DNA of 64,000 nucleotides from positions 1 through 64,000 of the forward strand of contig QBXH01000002.1 of the NCBI GenBank assembly GCA_003283415.1, read 5' to 3'. This document shows, one piece after another, positions 11,240-22,400 of the stretch (positions within the stretch are counted from its first letter, which is position 1; each line of letters begins with the position of its first letter). The notes under the pieces were generated by a model. It was not told where the DNA came from, did no database searches, and was given only the letters and a program-made list of their open reading frames with translations. The position numbers were made by a program, and so were the translations under genes. The stretch comes from Prochlorococcus sp. AG-321-E21 (GTDB lineage: Bacteria; Cyanobacteriota; Cyanobacteriia; PCC-6307; Cyanobiaceae).

Positions 11240-12100
11240 ATGAACAATATAATATTTGAAAAATATCATGGTAATGGTAACGATTTTATAATAATTGATT
11301 CCAGAAATAATAATATTTACAAAAAATTTCTATCTGAGAAAACAATCGATATAAAAAATTTATGTGATCGACAATTCGGTATAGGTGGTGATGGCGTAAT
11401 TTTCATATTGGAACCTGAGAGAAATAATTACGCAAAGATGATTATCTATAATTCAGATGGTTCGGAGGCTCAAATGTGTGGAAATGGTATCAGGTGTTTA
11501 GTTCAATATCTACACAATTCCAATAAAGGTTCTTATAGTGTTTCTGAATATAGGATCGAAACAAAAGCTGGTATAAAAATTGCTCAATATAATGATGGCG
11601 AAATTACTGTAAAAATGGGAAAACCAATATTAGAAACTAAATCTATTCCAACTAAAATAGATACAAAAATCAATACAATTCCTTCATGCCTCTTTAAAGA
11701 AACGAATTTTGAACAACAGGGATATGCCGTGGGGATGGGAAATCCACATTTGATATTTTTTCTTCAAGATATCACTAAAATATCACTTTCACTATTAGGT
11801 CCAGTGTTTGAAAAACATGAATTGTTTCCTGAAAAAACAAATGTTCATTTTTCCCAAATAATAAATAGAGATAACATTAACGTACTTGTATGGGAAAGAG
11901 GAGCAGGAGCAACATTAGCTTGTGGAACAGGAGCTTGTGCTATACATGTGGCAGCATACAAACTAGGTTTATGTAATTCAAAAACAGTAATAAATCTACC
12001 AGGAGGTAATCTTATAATTAATTGGTCTAGATCAGAAGATGAAATTTTGATGACTGGTAATGCAAAAAAAGTTTTTTCTGGAACATATATTCTAAAATAG
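11240..12100 (+). CDS. dapF: Diaminopimelate epimerase
   Basis: Converts LL- to meso-diaminopimelate for lysine and peptidoglycan. The two catalytic cysteines are in the mirrored motifs MCGNGIRCL (about 77-85) and ACGTGACA (about 227-234). HGNGNDF near the N-terminus is the substrate loop. The 286 residues match the family. The stop codon (12098-12100) directly abuts the ATG of the cysteine desulfurase, so the pair is probably cotranscribed. Confidence 0.96.
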   Translation: MNNIIFEKYHGNGNDFIIIDSRNNNIYKKFLSEKTIDIKNLCDRQFGIGGDGVIFILEPERNNYAKMIIYNSDGSEAQMCGNGIRCLVQYLHNSNKGSYSVSEYRIETKAGIKIAQYNDGEITVKMGKPILETKSIPTKIDTKINTIPSCLFKETNFEQQGYAVGMGNPHLIFFLQDITKISLSLLGPVFEKHELFPEKTNVHFSQIINRDNINVLVWERGAGATLACGTGACAIHVAAYKLGLCNSKTVINLPGGNLIINWSRSEDEILMTGNAKKVFSGTYILK

Positions 12101-13273
12101 ATGGAAGATAAGTATATTTATCTCGATAATGCATCTACAACTCCATTATCTAAGAATGTATTAAATAAAATAAATTCTACATACAAAAACTATTGGAGTA
12201 ATTCATCCTCAACTTATAAATATGGAATTAAATGTGCGACATACCTAGAGAAAATAAGACTTAAAATAGCAAAGATTTTTAATGCAAATACAGAAGATAT
12301 TGTTTTTACGTCAGGCTCTTCAGAATCGACATCATTAGTATTTAGTAATCTTAGTGATAAATATAAGTGTGGAAGAGTTGTTATCTCTAATGTTGAACAT
12401 CAAGCCACAATAATTTCAGCAAATAAGCTTAAAAGAAAAGGGTGGGAAATCTATAAATGGCCAGTTAATAGAGATGGGATTATAAATATATCAAACATTA
12501 ATGAAGTAATTAAAAATAACACAAATCTGGTTTCGCTAATTTGGGGTCAGAGTGAAGTAGGAACTTTACAACCTGTCCAATTAGTTGGAACTAAATGCAA
12601 GGAATTAGATATTTTATTTCATATCGATGGGACACAGATATTAAGTAACGGTATTTTTAATTGGAAAGAACTTAACTGTGATCTATTAAGTTTATCTGCA
12701 CATAAATTTGGAGGTCCTAAAGGCATAGGATTGCTATTAACGAATTCAAAATCTAGATTGTTATTAAAAAATAATGATATTTCACTTTCTCAAGAATATT
12801 CAATAAGACAAGGAACAACTCCGTTGCCATTAATAGCCGGAATGTATCAGTCAATAAAAAATATTAAGGGAAGAATTAAATTCAATACGTATAAAGCCGA
12901 GTTCGAAAATAATAAAAAAGTACTGCTTATAAAATATTTTATAAATAAAATAACTAATAATCCAAATATTAAAATTACAGGTAGTAGTACTGAAAGACTT
13001 CCAAATCACATATCATTTCTTTTATTTAATACGAAATTAGAACCAATAAAAGCTTATAAGGTTGTTAATTATATGTCTGATAATAATGTTGCTATAAGTA
13101 GTGGTAGTGCATGTTCTAGCTCCTCAGGAAAACATAGTCTTACTCTTGAAAATATGGGATATGATAGTAATCAACTTTATTCAAACATTCGTGTTAGTTT
13201 AGGATCAATGAATAAGAAGTCTGATATAGATAGATTATTTAAACTAATTCAAATTTGTATAAAAAAATTCTAA
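12101..13273 (+). CDS. Cysteine desulfurase (IscS/NifS-type, PLP-dependent)
   Basis: Removes sulfur from cysteine for Fe-S clusters, thio-tRNA or other acceptors. Aminotransferase class V landmarks are the N-terminal IYLDNASTTPLS, SGSSESTS, VEHQATI, and the PLP lysine in LSAHKFGGPKG (Lys about 202). The catalytic cysteine lies in SGSACSSSSGKHS (Cys about 338), in the flexible loop typical of group I (IscS/NifS) enzymes. The 390 residues are normal length. It begins the base after dapF ends, and the following DUF1995 gene overlaps its stop by one base (TAATG). Confidence 0.92.
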   Translation: MEDKYIYLDNASTTPLSKNVLNKINSTYKNYWSNSSSTYKYGIKCATYLEKIRLKIAKIFNANTEDIVFTSGSSESTSLVFSNLSDKYKCGRVVISNVEHQATIISANKLKRKGWEIYKWPVNRDGIINISNINEVIKNNTNLVSLIWGQSEVGTLQPVQLVGTKCKELDILFHIDGTQILSNGIFNWKELNCDLLSLSAHKFGGPKGIGLLLTNSKSRLLLKNNDISLSQEYSIRQGTTPLPLIAGMYQSIKNIKGRIKFNTYKAEFENNKKVLLIKYFINKITNNPNIKITGSSTERLPNHISFLLFNTKLEPIKAYKVVNYMSDNNVAISSGSACSSSSGKHSLTLENMGYDSNQLYSNIRVSLGSMNKKSDIDRLFKLIQICIKKF

Positions 13274-13920
13274 TGAATACTATTTATGTGCTACCTAAGG
13301 ATCTTAATGATGCCTTGAAAAATCTTGAAAATTCAATAATCTCTAGTTTAAAACTATCAAGTTTTCGATTTACTGTTGAATTTAATTTCGAGGGATTAAA
13401 ATTTAATAAAATAGGTATAACTATTTATAAGATTCTTGCCAATTATTATAATAATAAAAAAATAAAAAAAAATGTTTTTCTTACTTATTCTGATCCAGGA
13501 GCTGTAGCTTTAGCTCAGAGGGATTATCCAGATATTAAAGAAAATATTTTTACATTTAAAGGTTTTAATGAATCCATTTATATCGATCAGGATGAATCAA
13601 TCTTGATATCGATACTTCCTCAACCTTACGATTTTGATACATTCGAACCTATGTGTGATAACTTTAAAGGTTTGCATTATTCTTTAAATCCAAAATTTGA
13701 AGATGCAAATATTGGGATAGGAAGTGTAATAAGAGAAAGAAGAAAAAACTTTGTAAAAACTTGGTATAACGTTTACTTTCTTCAACCAATTGATAATGGT
13801 GCATTAATGCATTCTTATCCAAATAATTGGTTACTTTTTAAAGAAATTAATAAAAGATATTTATTTAAAAAAGAATTTGATGAAAGACCTGATAATGAAA
13901 CTATTTTTGTAAATTTGTAG
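13273..13920 (+). CDS. DUF1995 family protein
   Basis: A conserved cyanobacterial/plastid protein of 215 residues. The start chosen is the ATG at 13273, which overlaps the previous TAA (TAATG) and gives MNTIYVLPKDLNDAL; an earlier in-frame start at 13255 would lie inside the desulfurase. The fold seems soluble. Recognisable stretches are FTVEFNFEGLKF, VFLTYSDPGAVALAQRDYP and ISILPQPYDFDTFEPMC, matching my recollection of DUF1995. Its biochemical function is not established. Tight spacing places it in the dapF-desulfurase-DUF1995-dacB run. Confidence 0.75.
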   Translation: MNTIYVLPKDLNDALKNLENSIISSLKLSSFRFTVEFNFEGLKFNKIGITIYKILANYYNNKKIKKNVFLTYSDPGAVALAQRDYPDIKENIFTFKGFNESIYIDQDESILISILPQPYDFDTFEPMCDNFKGLHYSLNPKFEDANIGIGSVIRERRKNFVKTWYNVYFLQPIDNGALMHSYPNNWLLFKEINKRYLFKKEFDERPDNETIFVNL

Positions 13921-13922
13921 TT

Positions 13923-15152
13923 TTGAAAGTTTTTAGAAAATTTTATTTTTATATAATTTTAATTTTTGGCTTATTAAGTTTTCCACTTTTAATATGGAAT
14001 TTATTATATACTCAAAAAAATAAATTTTTAAATAACATATATTTTAATTCTGCAGGAATAATTAGGAATAACAAAAAGTGTATAAAATATGATGAATTAT
14101 TATTTAAATCGCTTGATAAGACTTTTAGCGTATCCATTATTAATGAGAATGGTGTTCTTATAAGTTCATATAATGATGATATATTAAGAATACCAGCTTC
14201 AAATTTAAAGTTATTTAGTACTGCATATGTATTAAATAAATTCAAATCCTCAAGAAGTTTTAAAACATCAATATTTAGAAATGGTAAAGATAAATATTAT
14301 TTAGTAGGTCAAGGGGATCCAGATCTTAACTATTCTGATATTTATAAATTACTATCTAATATTACTTACAGTAACAAAATTAATCTGAATATCTTAGAAA
14401 TAAATTCTAAAAATTATTGGCCAAAAGGTTGGACATATATTGATAAGCAATACGATTACGGAGCTCCTATTACAACCTTGGCATTAAATAGTAATGAGAG
14501 TAAATATGAAAATATTGAATACTTAAAAAATACTATAGAAAAATATATTTTTAAAAAATTTCCTTATGCGTCAATAAATATAAATATTGCAGATAATTCT
14601 GAAAAATATTATTTGAATTCATCAATTAAATTGGAATCAATTTCTTCTAATCCATTATTATCTTTAATAACTTTAGCTAATTCTGAAAGCCATAACTTTA
14701 CTGCAGAATCACTTTTTAAAAATGCTTCAAATTCTTGGAATGAGAATGATTATATTAAATTAAAATATTGGTTGAAAAATAGAGGATTAAAAATTGATAA
14801 TTCAACTATTTCTGATGCCAGTGGTCTTTCTAGAAACAATAGAGTAACAACAAATTTAATATCAGAATTCTTGAATAAGATGAAATATTCAAAAAACTTT
14901 AGTACTTACCAGTCTTCACTATCAATTATTGGGGTAAGAGGAACATTGGCTAAAAGATTCACCAAATCAGAATTACAAGGTAAGTTTTTTGGGAAAACAG
15001 GTACTTTATCAAATGTATTTGCGTTATCAGGATATCTATACAAAGATAAGAAACCTCTAGTTATAAGTATTATTCAAAACTCAGAAAATATAGACAGGGA
15101 TAAGACATTTAACCTTTTAAAAAACATCTATAAATTAGAAGGATGTATTTAA
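13923..15152 (+). CDS. dacB: D-alanyl-D-alanine carboxypeptidase, PBP4/DacB type
   Basis: Serine peptidase of class C PBPs that trims peptidoglycan in the periplasm. A hydrophobic N-terminal segment (about 8-30) acts as signal or anchor. The active-site SxxK is in [10 protein letters not shown] (Ser about 93, Lys about 96), an SxN-like SRN is in [11 protein letters not shown], and KTG is in FFGKTGTLS (Lys about 358). The start is TTG at 13923, two bases after the previous stop. It converges on coaD with a 4-bp TTAA stop overlap. The match rests on motifs; overall divergence from E. coli DacB looks high. Confidence 0.85.
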   Translation: MKVFRKFYFYIILIFGLLSFPLLIWNLLYTQKNKFLNNIYFNSAGIIRNNKKCIKYDELLFKSLDKTFSVSIINENGVLISSYNDDILRIPASNLKLFSTAYVLNKFKSSRSFKTSIFRNGKDKYYLVGQGDPDLNYSDIYKLLSNITYSNKINLNILEINSKNYWPKGWTYIDKQYDYGAPITTLALNSNESKYENIEYLKNTIEKYIFKKFPYASININIADNSEKYYLNSSIKLESISSNPLLSLITLANSESHNFTAESLFKNASNSWNENDYIKLKYWLKNRGLKIDNSTISDASGLSRNNRVTTNLISEFLNKMKYSKNFSTYQSSLSIIGVRGTLAKRFTKSELQGKFFGKTGTLSNVFALSGYLYKDKKPLVISIIQNSENIDRDKTFNLLKNIYKLEGCI

Positions 15153-15628
15153 TCTTTCTTATAATATTTTTTTAGATCTCTTTCTACGTAATCAGGCACC
15201 ATATGGTTTATTTCACCTCCAAATTTAGCAACCTCTTTAACCAAGGAACTACTTAAAAAACTAAAATTTGTATTAGTAGAAAGAAAAATTGTTTCTATTT
15301 CTGTATTAAGAGATTTATTTGTATGTGCGATTTGAAGTTCATATTCAAAATCACTCATAGCTCTTAATCCTCTTAATATTAGATTCGCGTTAACGTCTTT
15401 TGCACAATCTACTGTAAGACCCTCGTAGGAAATAACACTAATATTTGATAGATGAGATACAGCATTGTTTATTTGTATTATTCTTTTACTAATATCAAAA
15501 GTTGGTTTTTTACTAGTATTTTCCAAAACAGCTACAACTACATTTCCAAATAATTTTTCAGCTCTTTGTATTAAATCAAGATGACCATTTGTTAAAGGAT
15601 CAAATGTACCTGGGTAAAGAATTTTCAT
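15149..15628 (-). CDS. coaD: Phosphopantetheine adenylyltransferase
   Basis: Penultimate step of coenzyme A synthesis, adding AMP to 4'-phosphopantetheine. The nucleotidyltransferase motif [16 protein letters not shown] (residues 5-20) contains the (H/T)xGH-type site. [15 protein letters not shown] and the [12 protein letters not shown] helix are also classic CoaD. The 159 residues are full length. The ATG at 15628 faces the flavin reductase gene, and the end overlaps dacB by 4 bp. Confidence 0.96.
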   Translation of the reverse strand: MKILYPGTFDPLTNGHLDLIQRAEKLFGNVVVAVLENTSKKPTFDISKRIIQINNAVSHLSNISVISYEGLTVDCAKDVNANLILRGLRAMSDFEYELQIAHTNKSLNTEIETIFLSTNTNFSFLSSSLVKEVAKFGGEINHMVPDYVERDLKKYYKKD

Positions 15629-15687
15629 AATTTAATTATGATTAGAAAGTATATTTGGTTAAAATACAATTATTAGTTAAATCAATT

Positions 15688-16176
15688 ATGACATTAAATC
15701 TTGAAGCAAAAAAAATCTTATTAAGAAAAATACCACATGGATTGTTTATTTGCGGAGTGAAAGATGATGAAACAAATGAAGTTAATGGCTTTACTGCTAG
15801 CTGGGTTACACAAGGTTCATTTAACCCTCCCCTAGTTGTTATGGCTGTAAGAGCTGAAGGTTCCAGTCATGAAATAATAAAAAATACTGGAAAGTTTTCT
15901 TTAAATGTTCTGAAAAGTGATCAAAAGGATTTAGCTGCAGTCTTTTTTAAACCACAAAAAGCACTTGGAGGAAGATTTGAATCTGTTGAATTTAATTTGG
16001 GAGAATTTGGTTTACCAATATTAGTTGATAGTGTTGGTGGTGTCGAATGTAAGGTTGTAGGAAATGTTATGTATGGTGATCATACAGTTTTTGTTGGTGA
16101 GGTTTTATCTGCTTATTTAAATAATGATGTAGATTCGTTAAATTTAAATACTACGGGATGGAATTACGGAGGTTAG
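15688..16176 (+). CDS. Flavin reductase-like FMN-binding protein
   Basis: A 162-residue split-barrel flavoprotein of the flavin reductase/NADH:FMN oxidoreductase-like family. Family features are IPHGLFICGVKDD, NGFTASWVTQGSFNPPLVVMAVR (FMN-binding strand and loop), FSLNVL and the C-terminal DHTVFVGEV. The ATG at 15688 (MTLNLEAKK) is preferred; a TTG at 15655 would add 11 residues that lack family character. It lies 9 bp before uvrC. Partner and physiological substrate are unknown. In cyanobacteria the larger flavodiiron proteins carry a similar module; here it stands alone. Confidence 0.85.
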   Translation: MTLNLEAKKILLRKIPHGLFICGVKDDETNEVNGFTASWVTQGSFNPPLVVMAVRAEGSSHEIIKNTGKFSLNVLKSDQKDLAAVFFKPQKALGGRFESVEFNLGEFGLPILVDSVGGVECKVVGNVMYGDHTVFVGEVLSAYLNNDVDSLNLNTTGWNYGG

Positions 16177-16185
16177 AAATAATAG

Positions 16186-18132
16186 ATGAATAATCCTTCA
16201 ACAAAGGTTTCTACTAAAGTATTTGATAAAAAATATAATCTTAAAATTGAATATAAACTTATTAAAAATAAGGAGTTATTAAAATCAAGACTATCTGAAA
16301 TACCAAAGTCTTCTGGTTGTTATCTTTTTAAGGATATTGATAATAACTTACTTTATATAGGCAAATCTAAAACACTAAGAAATAGGGTCAGTAGTTACTT
16401 TAATAATTATGCTGAACTGTCACCCAGATTAAGTCTAATGGTTAGACAAATAACTGAAATTGAAATTATAGTTACAGATAGTGAGTATGAAGCATTAAAT
16501 TTAGAATCAAATTTAATTAAAACAAATAAACCTTATTTTAATATTTTATTAAAAGATGATAAAAAATATCCATATCTTTGCATTACATGGAGCGAAGAAT
16601 ATCCAAGAATTTTTATAACAAGAAAAAGGAGAAATAGAAATAATCTAGATAGATATTATGGACCTTATGTCGATGTTGGACTATTAAGAAATACATTATT
16701 TTTAATCAAAAAAATTTTTCCTTTAAGGCACAGTAAATTATCTAAATCATTTTATCGCGAAATTACAGGAGTAGATTTGGAAAAAATATCATCTGATGAA
16801 TACAAGAAAATAATGAAACAAGCTTCAATGGTTTTTCAAGGTAGAAATGAAGATTTAATAAAAATTCTAGAGAACAAAATGTCTATTTTTTCAAATGAAC
16901 TTCAATATGAGAAAGCAGCTAAAATCAGAGACCATATTAATGGACTACGATTGTTAACAGAATCGCAAAAAATAACTATACCCGACTCTTCAATAAACAG
17001 AGATATTTTTGGGATTGTATCGGAAAAAAACATTGCCAGCATACAAATCTTTCAGATGAGAGCAGGAAAATTAATTGGGAGAATTGGATATAGTCAAAAA
17101 TTGCATGGCCAAACTGAAAGTGAAACCCTTCAAAGAATCTTAGAGGAACATTATATAAATGTAGATAGTATTGAAATACCTTCTGAAATATTAGTTCAAT
17201 ATGATTTTCAAAAATTAATAATAATTGAGGAATGGCTAAGTGATCTTAAACATAAAAAAGTAAAAATTATTAATCCTAAAAGAAGTCATAAATTCAAAAC
17301 TATTGAAATGGTTCAAAAAAATGCGAGATTAGAACTTGATAGAATTTTAAATGGAATTCAAGAAAATGAATCTGCTATTGAGGATCTATCTCAAATATTA
17401 GATTTAAGCATACATCCAAGAAGATTAGAGGGTTATGATATAAGTCATATACAAGGTACAGATGCAGTTGCTTCTCAGGTAGTATTTATTGATGGTTTAC
17501 CATCTAAACAAAATTATAGAAAATATAAAATAAAAGATCCTAATGTATATATAGGTCATAGTGACGATTATGCTTCTATTTATGAAGTAATACATAGAAG
17601 ATTTAGAAAATGGTCGAAATATAAGCTTAATGGAGGGAATCTTAATTCAATAAATAATGTAAAAAAAAGCAGTCTTAATAATGAACTCTTTTCTGATTGG
17701 CCAGATTTGGTGATGATTGATGGAGGGAAAGGGCAATTAAATTCTGCTTATAAAGCATTGGAAGAACTTCATTTAGAGAAAGATGTTATTTTATGTTCTT
17801 TAGCCAAAAAGAATGAAGAAATTTATATACCAGGGATATCAAAACCTCTTGATACAGATTTGAACCAGAAGGGGGTAATGCTCCTGAGAAGATTAAGGGA
17901 TGAAGCACATCGATTTGCCCTTTCTTTTCATAGAAACAAAAGATCTAATAGAATGAATAAATCCCAATTAACTCAGATACCTGGACTGGGTTCATCAAGA
18001 ATAAAGGATTTATTAGAACATTTTAAATCAGTGGATGCCATAAGAATAGCTAGCAAAGAGGAACTTATGAAAGTAAGAGGACTCGGAGTTAATACAGTTG
18101 ACGATATTTATAATTACTTTAATAACGATTAA
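16186..18132 (+). CDS. uvrC: Excinuclease ABC subunit C
   Basis: Makes both incisions in nucleotide excision repair. The N-terminal GIY-YIG domain covers about 37-120 (SGCYLFKDIDNNLLYIGKSKTLRNRV). A UVR motif follows at about 230-260 (NELQYEKAAKIRDHI). The C-terminal RNase H-like nuclease has YDISHIQGTDAVASQVVF and DLVMIDGGKGQLN, and a helix-hairpin-helix region closes the protein (TQIPGLGSSRIKDLL, MKVRGLGVNTVDDI). The 648 residues are complete. mfd, which recruits this system to stalled polymerase, is also in the window. Confidence 0.96.
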   Translation: MNNPSTKVSTKVFDKKYNLKIEYKLIKNKELLKSRLSEIPKSSGCYLFKDIDNNLLYIGKSKTLRNRVSSYFNNYAELSPRLSLMVRQITEIEIIVTDSEYEALNLESNLIKTNKPYFNILLKDDKKYPYLCITWSEEYPRIFITRKRRNRNNLDRYYGPYVDVGLLRNTLFLIKKIFPLRHSKLSKSFYREITGVDLEKISSDEYKKIMKQASMVFQGRNEDLIKILENKMSIFSNELQYEKAAKIRDHINGLRLLTESQKITIPDSSINRDIFGIVSEKNIASIQIFQMRAGKLIGRIGYSQKLHGQTESETLQRILEEHYINVDSIEIPSEILVQYDFQKLIIIEEWLSDLKHKKVKIINPKRSHKFKTIEMVQKNARLELDRILNGIQENESAIEDLSQILDLSIHPRRLEGYDISHIQGTDAVASQVVFIDGLPSKQNYRKYKIKDPNVYIGHSDDYASIYEVIHRRFRKWSKYKLNGGNLNSINNVKKSSLNNELFSDWPDLVMIDGGKGQLNSAYKALEELHLEKDVILCSLAKKNEEIYIPGISKPLDTDLNQKGVMLLRRLRDEAHRFALSFHRNKRSNRMNKSQLTQIPGLGSSRIKDLLEHFKSVDAIRIASKEELMKVRGLGVNTVDDIYNYFNND

Positions 18133-18237
18133 AATATGTTTTTTTAATTTATTACTATAAAAATTATTCATACATGTTGATATTTTTATTATTTAATTGA
18201 ATTACTAAGTAAGATTAATCTAGTTGATAATTAAATA

Positions 18238-18774
18238 ATGTTCTGGAGAAAATCAAAACTTTTAATTTTATATTCTACGGTTGATGGTCATACAAAAAAT
18301 ATATGCGAATATATTTACAATAAATTGAAAGGCAAAAAAAGAATAAGTATATATTCAATAGAAGAATCAGAAAATTATAAATTAGAAGACTTTAATGAAG
18401 TTGTTATAGGGGCAAGTGTTAGATATGGATATCACAGGAAGAATGTTTATGAATTTGTTCAGAAAAATTTAGAGGAATTAAATAATTTAAAAACAGCTTT
18501 CTTCTCTTTAAATTTGACGGCAAGAAAACCAGAAAAATCCACTCCTGAAACTAACCCATATATTATAAAATTCTTAAAGAAAGTAAAATGGAATCCTTCA
18601 ATTAAAGAGGTTTTTGCAGGTAGATTAGATTACCCAAGTTTGGATACGCTTAATAAATTAGCGATTCTATTTATAATGTTCATAACTAATGGTCCAAAAG
18701 ATACTTCAAAAACATACGAGTTAACAGATTGGAAAAAAGTTGATAACTTAATAAATTCAATATCAAAATTTTGA
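18238..18774 (+). CDS. hemG: HemG-like protoporphyrinogen IX oxidase (flavodoxin family)
   Basis: Predicted quinone-linked oxidation of protoporphyrinogen IX to protoporphyrin IX, the step before the haem/chlorophyll branch. The 178 residues follow the E. coli HemG plan: flavodoxin FMN loop LILYSTVDGHTKNI (about 8-21), VVIGASVRYGYHRKNVYEFV, the long-insert-loop signature AFFSLNLTARKPEKSTPETNPY (about 101-122), and a C-terminal TYELTDWKKV. The HemG-specific loop separates it from ordinary flavodoxins. A 105-bp gap upstream suggests its own promoter. HemG is best known from gammaproteobacteria, so transfer is possible, although its base composition matches its neighbours. Confidence 0.85.
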   Translation: MFWRKSKLLILYSTVDGHTKNICEYIYNKLKGKKRISIYSIEESENYKLEDFNEVVIGASVRYGYHRKNVYEFVQKNLEELNNLKTAFFSLNLTARKPEKSTPETNPYIIKFLKKVKWNPSIKEVFAGRLDYPSLDTLNKLAILFIMFITNGPKDTSKTYELTDWKKVDNLINSISKF

Positions 18775-18788
18775 TACTTTTTTCATAA

Positions 18789-19436
18789 ATGAATAAAAAA
18801 GAGTTAACAGAATTAAGTTTAAAAATAGATAAATATAGTTGTCCACATATTATAAATTTTCATTGTCATACGAAATTTAGCGATGGGAGCTTTGATCCAG
18901 AACAATTATTAGATCAAGCTTTTATAAATAAAATAAAATTTATATCCATAACAGATCATCACACTGTTAAAGCACATGATTTTATTGAACGTAATAATAT
19001 TCTCGAAAAATATCCAACTGATTCATTTAAACTAATTTCTGGAATTGAAATAAATTGTTTACTTCTAGGATGCTTAGTTCATGTTATTGGATTAGGAATT
19101 AATATAAAAAGTACTCATCTAACACCTTATGTTCAAGGCGAGTCACCAATTGGGAATGATTTACACATTAAATCAGTAACCAAGGCAATCAGATTAGCTG
19201 GAGGTTTATCTTTTCTTGCACATCCAGCGAGGTACAGAATTCCCTTTTATAAACTTATCCCAGAGGCTAATAAGCAAGGAGTTGATGGGATTGAAGTTTG
19301 GTACGATTATGATTTAAAAGAAAGATGGCAAGCAAGTAATTTTGTATGTTCAGAGATAAATAAAATAACCGAAAGCCTTAATATGCTTAAAACCTGCGGA
19401 ACAGATAGTCATGGATATTCATTATTGGGCAGATAA
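18789..19436 (+). CDS. PHP-domain metal-dependent phosphoesterase
   Basis: A 215-residue protein of the polymerase-and-histidinol-phosphatase superfamily. Metal-binding motifs appear in order: FHCHTKFSDGSFDPEQLL, ITDHHTVKAHD, SGIEINC, FLAHPARYR and a terminal GTDSHGYS. These correspond to the trinuclear-metal site of YciV/TrpH-like PHP proteins, which hydrolyse nucleotide phosphates such as 3',5'-bisphosphates. The substrate here is unknown. It is 14 bp after the hemG-like gene and ends one base before convergent cobN. Confidence 0.85.
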   Translation: MNKKELTELSLKIDKYSCPHIINFHCHTKFSDGSFDPEQLLDQAFINKIKFISITDHHTVKAHDFIERNNILEKYPTDSFKLISGIEINCLLLGCLVHVIGLGINIKSTHLTPYVQGESPIGNDLHIKSVTKAIRLAGGLSFLAHPARYRIPFYKLIPEANKQGVDGIEVWYDYDLKERWQASNFVCSEINKITESLNMLKTCGTDSHGYSLLGR

Positions 19437-19437
19437 A

Positions 19438-22400
19438 CTAGTATTCGTTTTTCTCAATTTTGGCATCAGCCATATTAACAATCTTTTTTAAATTTTCTAA
19501 TATTTCTGGAGTATGGTCATTCCACATTTCTCTATTAATAATCTCAAGAAATCTTTGGGATAAATCTCGTAAGGCCCATGGATTATTCTCGATAAAAAAC
19601 TTTTTAAGGTTCTCATCACATATCCATGAATCATATATTTGGGTATAACACCAATCAGATACGATTTCCGTTGTTGCATCATAAGCATATAAATAATCGA
19701 GCGTTGCAGAAAACTCAAAAGCACCTTTATATCCGTTTTCCTTCATTCCATCAATCCATTTTGGATTAAGCACTCTTGTCCTAACAACCTTATTTATTTC
19801 ATAGCTTAATTTATTTATTTTAGATAAACGATATTTTGATAAATCACCATGATATATTTCAGGAAATTTGCCTTGAAGTTTATTTATTGCTGATGATATG
19901 CCTCCTTGAAATTGATAATAATCATCAGAATCTAAAATATCATGTTCTCTGTTATCTTGATTATGAATAACTACTTGAATATTTTTAAGCGCTTTTTCTA
20001 ATTCTTTTTTATTTTCGATAGGTTCATTTCCATCAGAATATATCCACTTACTCCAGTTTAAATAAGAATCAGCAAAATCATTTATATTTTCCCAACTAGA
20101 ATTAGATATAAGTTCTTGTAATCCAGCTCCATATGATCCAGGTGCAGAACCAAAAATTCGATTTAAAGAATCTCCGTCTTTATAAGATGCTGAAATTGGA
20201 TTTAATTTTTTATCTTCGTCAAGTTGAGAAACTAATTTTATAGCTTTGTAAACTAAAGATATTAATTGAGGAAATGCATCCCTAAACATACCCGAGATTC
20301 TTAAAGTAACATCAACTCTTGGTCTATTAAGAATACTTAAAGGAATTATTTCTATATCAATGACTCTTCTAGAAGGACCATCCCAAATAGGTTTTACCCC
20401 TAGCAAATACAATATTTGACAAACATCCTCCCCTCCGTTTCTCATAGTAGATGTAGCCCATACAGAAATTGCTAATTTTTTAAGGTCTTGTCCATGATCC
20501 TGTTTATATAAATCAATTATTTGAGAAGCTGATTCACATCCAACAATCCATGCCGATTCTGTTGGTAAGCCTCTGGAGTCAACAGAAAAAAAATTTTTAC
20601 CTGTAGGTAGAACTTCAGTTTTACCTCGTGTTGGAGCTCCTGATGGTCCGCTACTTACATATATTCCATTTAAAGCATTTATAAATGATGCCTTCTCATT
20701 TATGGTCGATGTAACTATAGGTTCAAATATTTCTTTATGAATTAGATTAAAAAAATCTTTATGTTTTTTATCTACATTAAATAATAATAATATTTTTTTA
20801 TTTTCTAATATTTCTAATTCATTTAGGGTTATTTGATCTTTGTAAAAGTAATGATAAATTAAATATTTTGCTTGATTTTCTATAAATTCTAATGCTCTTC
20901 TAAAGCTATTGATATTATCTTTTGAATAATTACTAATAATTTCTTTATCGTTATCATTAAGAACTTGATCATAGTTATTAGTCCATGGATCTAAATCTAA
21001 ATTAAGATTTGAAGCGATGTATTGGATTATCCCACTACGTTTTGAAGTTGGAACTCTTGCAATACTTATGATTAAATTAATTTCATTTATAAATTTTTGT
21101 CTACTTCCAAAAATGTGAAGACCAGTTCTTATTTGTGATTCTTTTAGTTCACATAGATATGAGTCAATTTTTTCAATTTTATTTGATTCGTCAAAAAATA
21201 TAATATCTTTAAAATCGTTTTTAATAATTTCTAATATAGATTTTTCAATAATGTTTATTCGCTTAGAATTTAATAACTTAGCCTCATAGTATTCGTCTAA
21301 AAATTGTTCTAAAATCGAGAGTTTTCCATACAAATCAGATCTATCTAAAGGAGGTGTTAGATGATCAATTATTGTTGCATGAGTTCGCCTTTTTGCTTGC
21401 GATCCTTCTCCTGGGTCATTAACAATAAATGGATATATATTTGGAATTGGTGGACAAATAATACTCGGGAAGCATTCATCACTAAGTCCTATAGATTTTC
21501 CTGGTAACCATTCAATAGTGCCATGTTTACCTATATGACAAATAGCATTCGAATCAAATTTACTTTCAATCCAATAATATTGGGCTAGATATCTATGGGG
21601 TGGTGGTAGATCTGGAGAATGTATATCTTTATTAGATTCAATATCGTAACCTCTTTGAGGCTGAATTAGTAAACATATTTTTCCAAATAAAAGACCATTA
21701 ATCGAAAAACCTTGTTTTTCTAAATCTTGAGAATTAGATGGAATACCCCATCTATCAACGATAAGATTTTTAGGTTTAAGGGATAGTTTGTTCCAAAATT
21801 CTAAGTATTCATTTAATGATAAAAAATCAAGAGGTTTATTATTTTGAGATTCAATATCATTTGTTCTAGTTTTTATAAGTAACGAAATTAGTTCTGATGA
21901 ATTTTTAGGTAATTCTCCAGAACCAAGATCATAACCTTCATCTTTTAACCAATAAAGAATATTAAGGACAGACTGCGGAGTATTTAATCCGACTCCATTT
22001 CCAATTCTTCCATTTTTTACAGGATAATTTGCAATTACTAATGATATCTTTTTATCAAAATTATTTAAATTATTTAGTCTTAGATAATTACTTGTAAGTT
22101 TTGTTATCCATTTAATATTTCCAAAATCAACTTTGTAACTTGTAATTTTGCTACATAAGGTTCTATTTACAGAAATAACTTCTTTAAAAGCACAAGGTTT
22201 TGTTGTAATTCGTCCATCAAATTCTGGAATAATTATTTGCATTAATAAATCTGTCGGATTCATTCCAGTTGATGAGTGCAACCAATTATTTCTGGATTTA
22301 TTAGAAGAGAGTATTTGAAGGATTGGAAGATTAAGTGATTTAAAGATATTCAAATTATTATCTATATTTTCATTAGAACTATTAAGCGAGGAAGAAAAAG

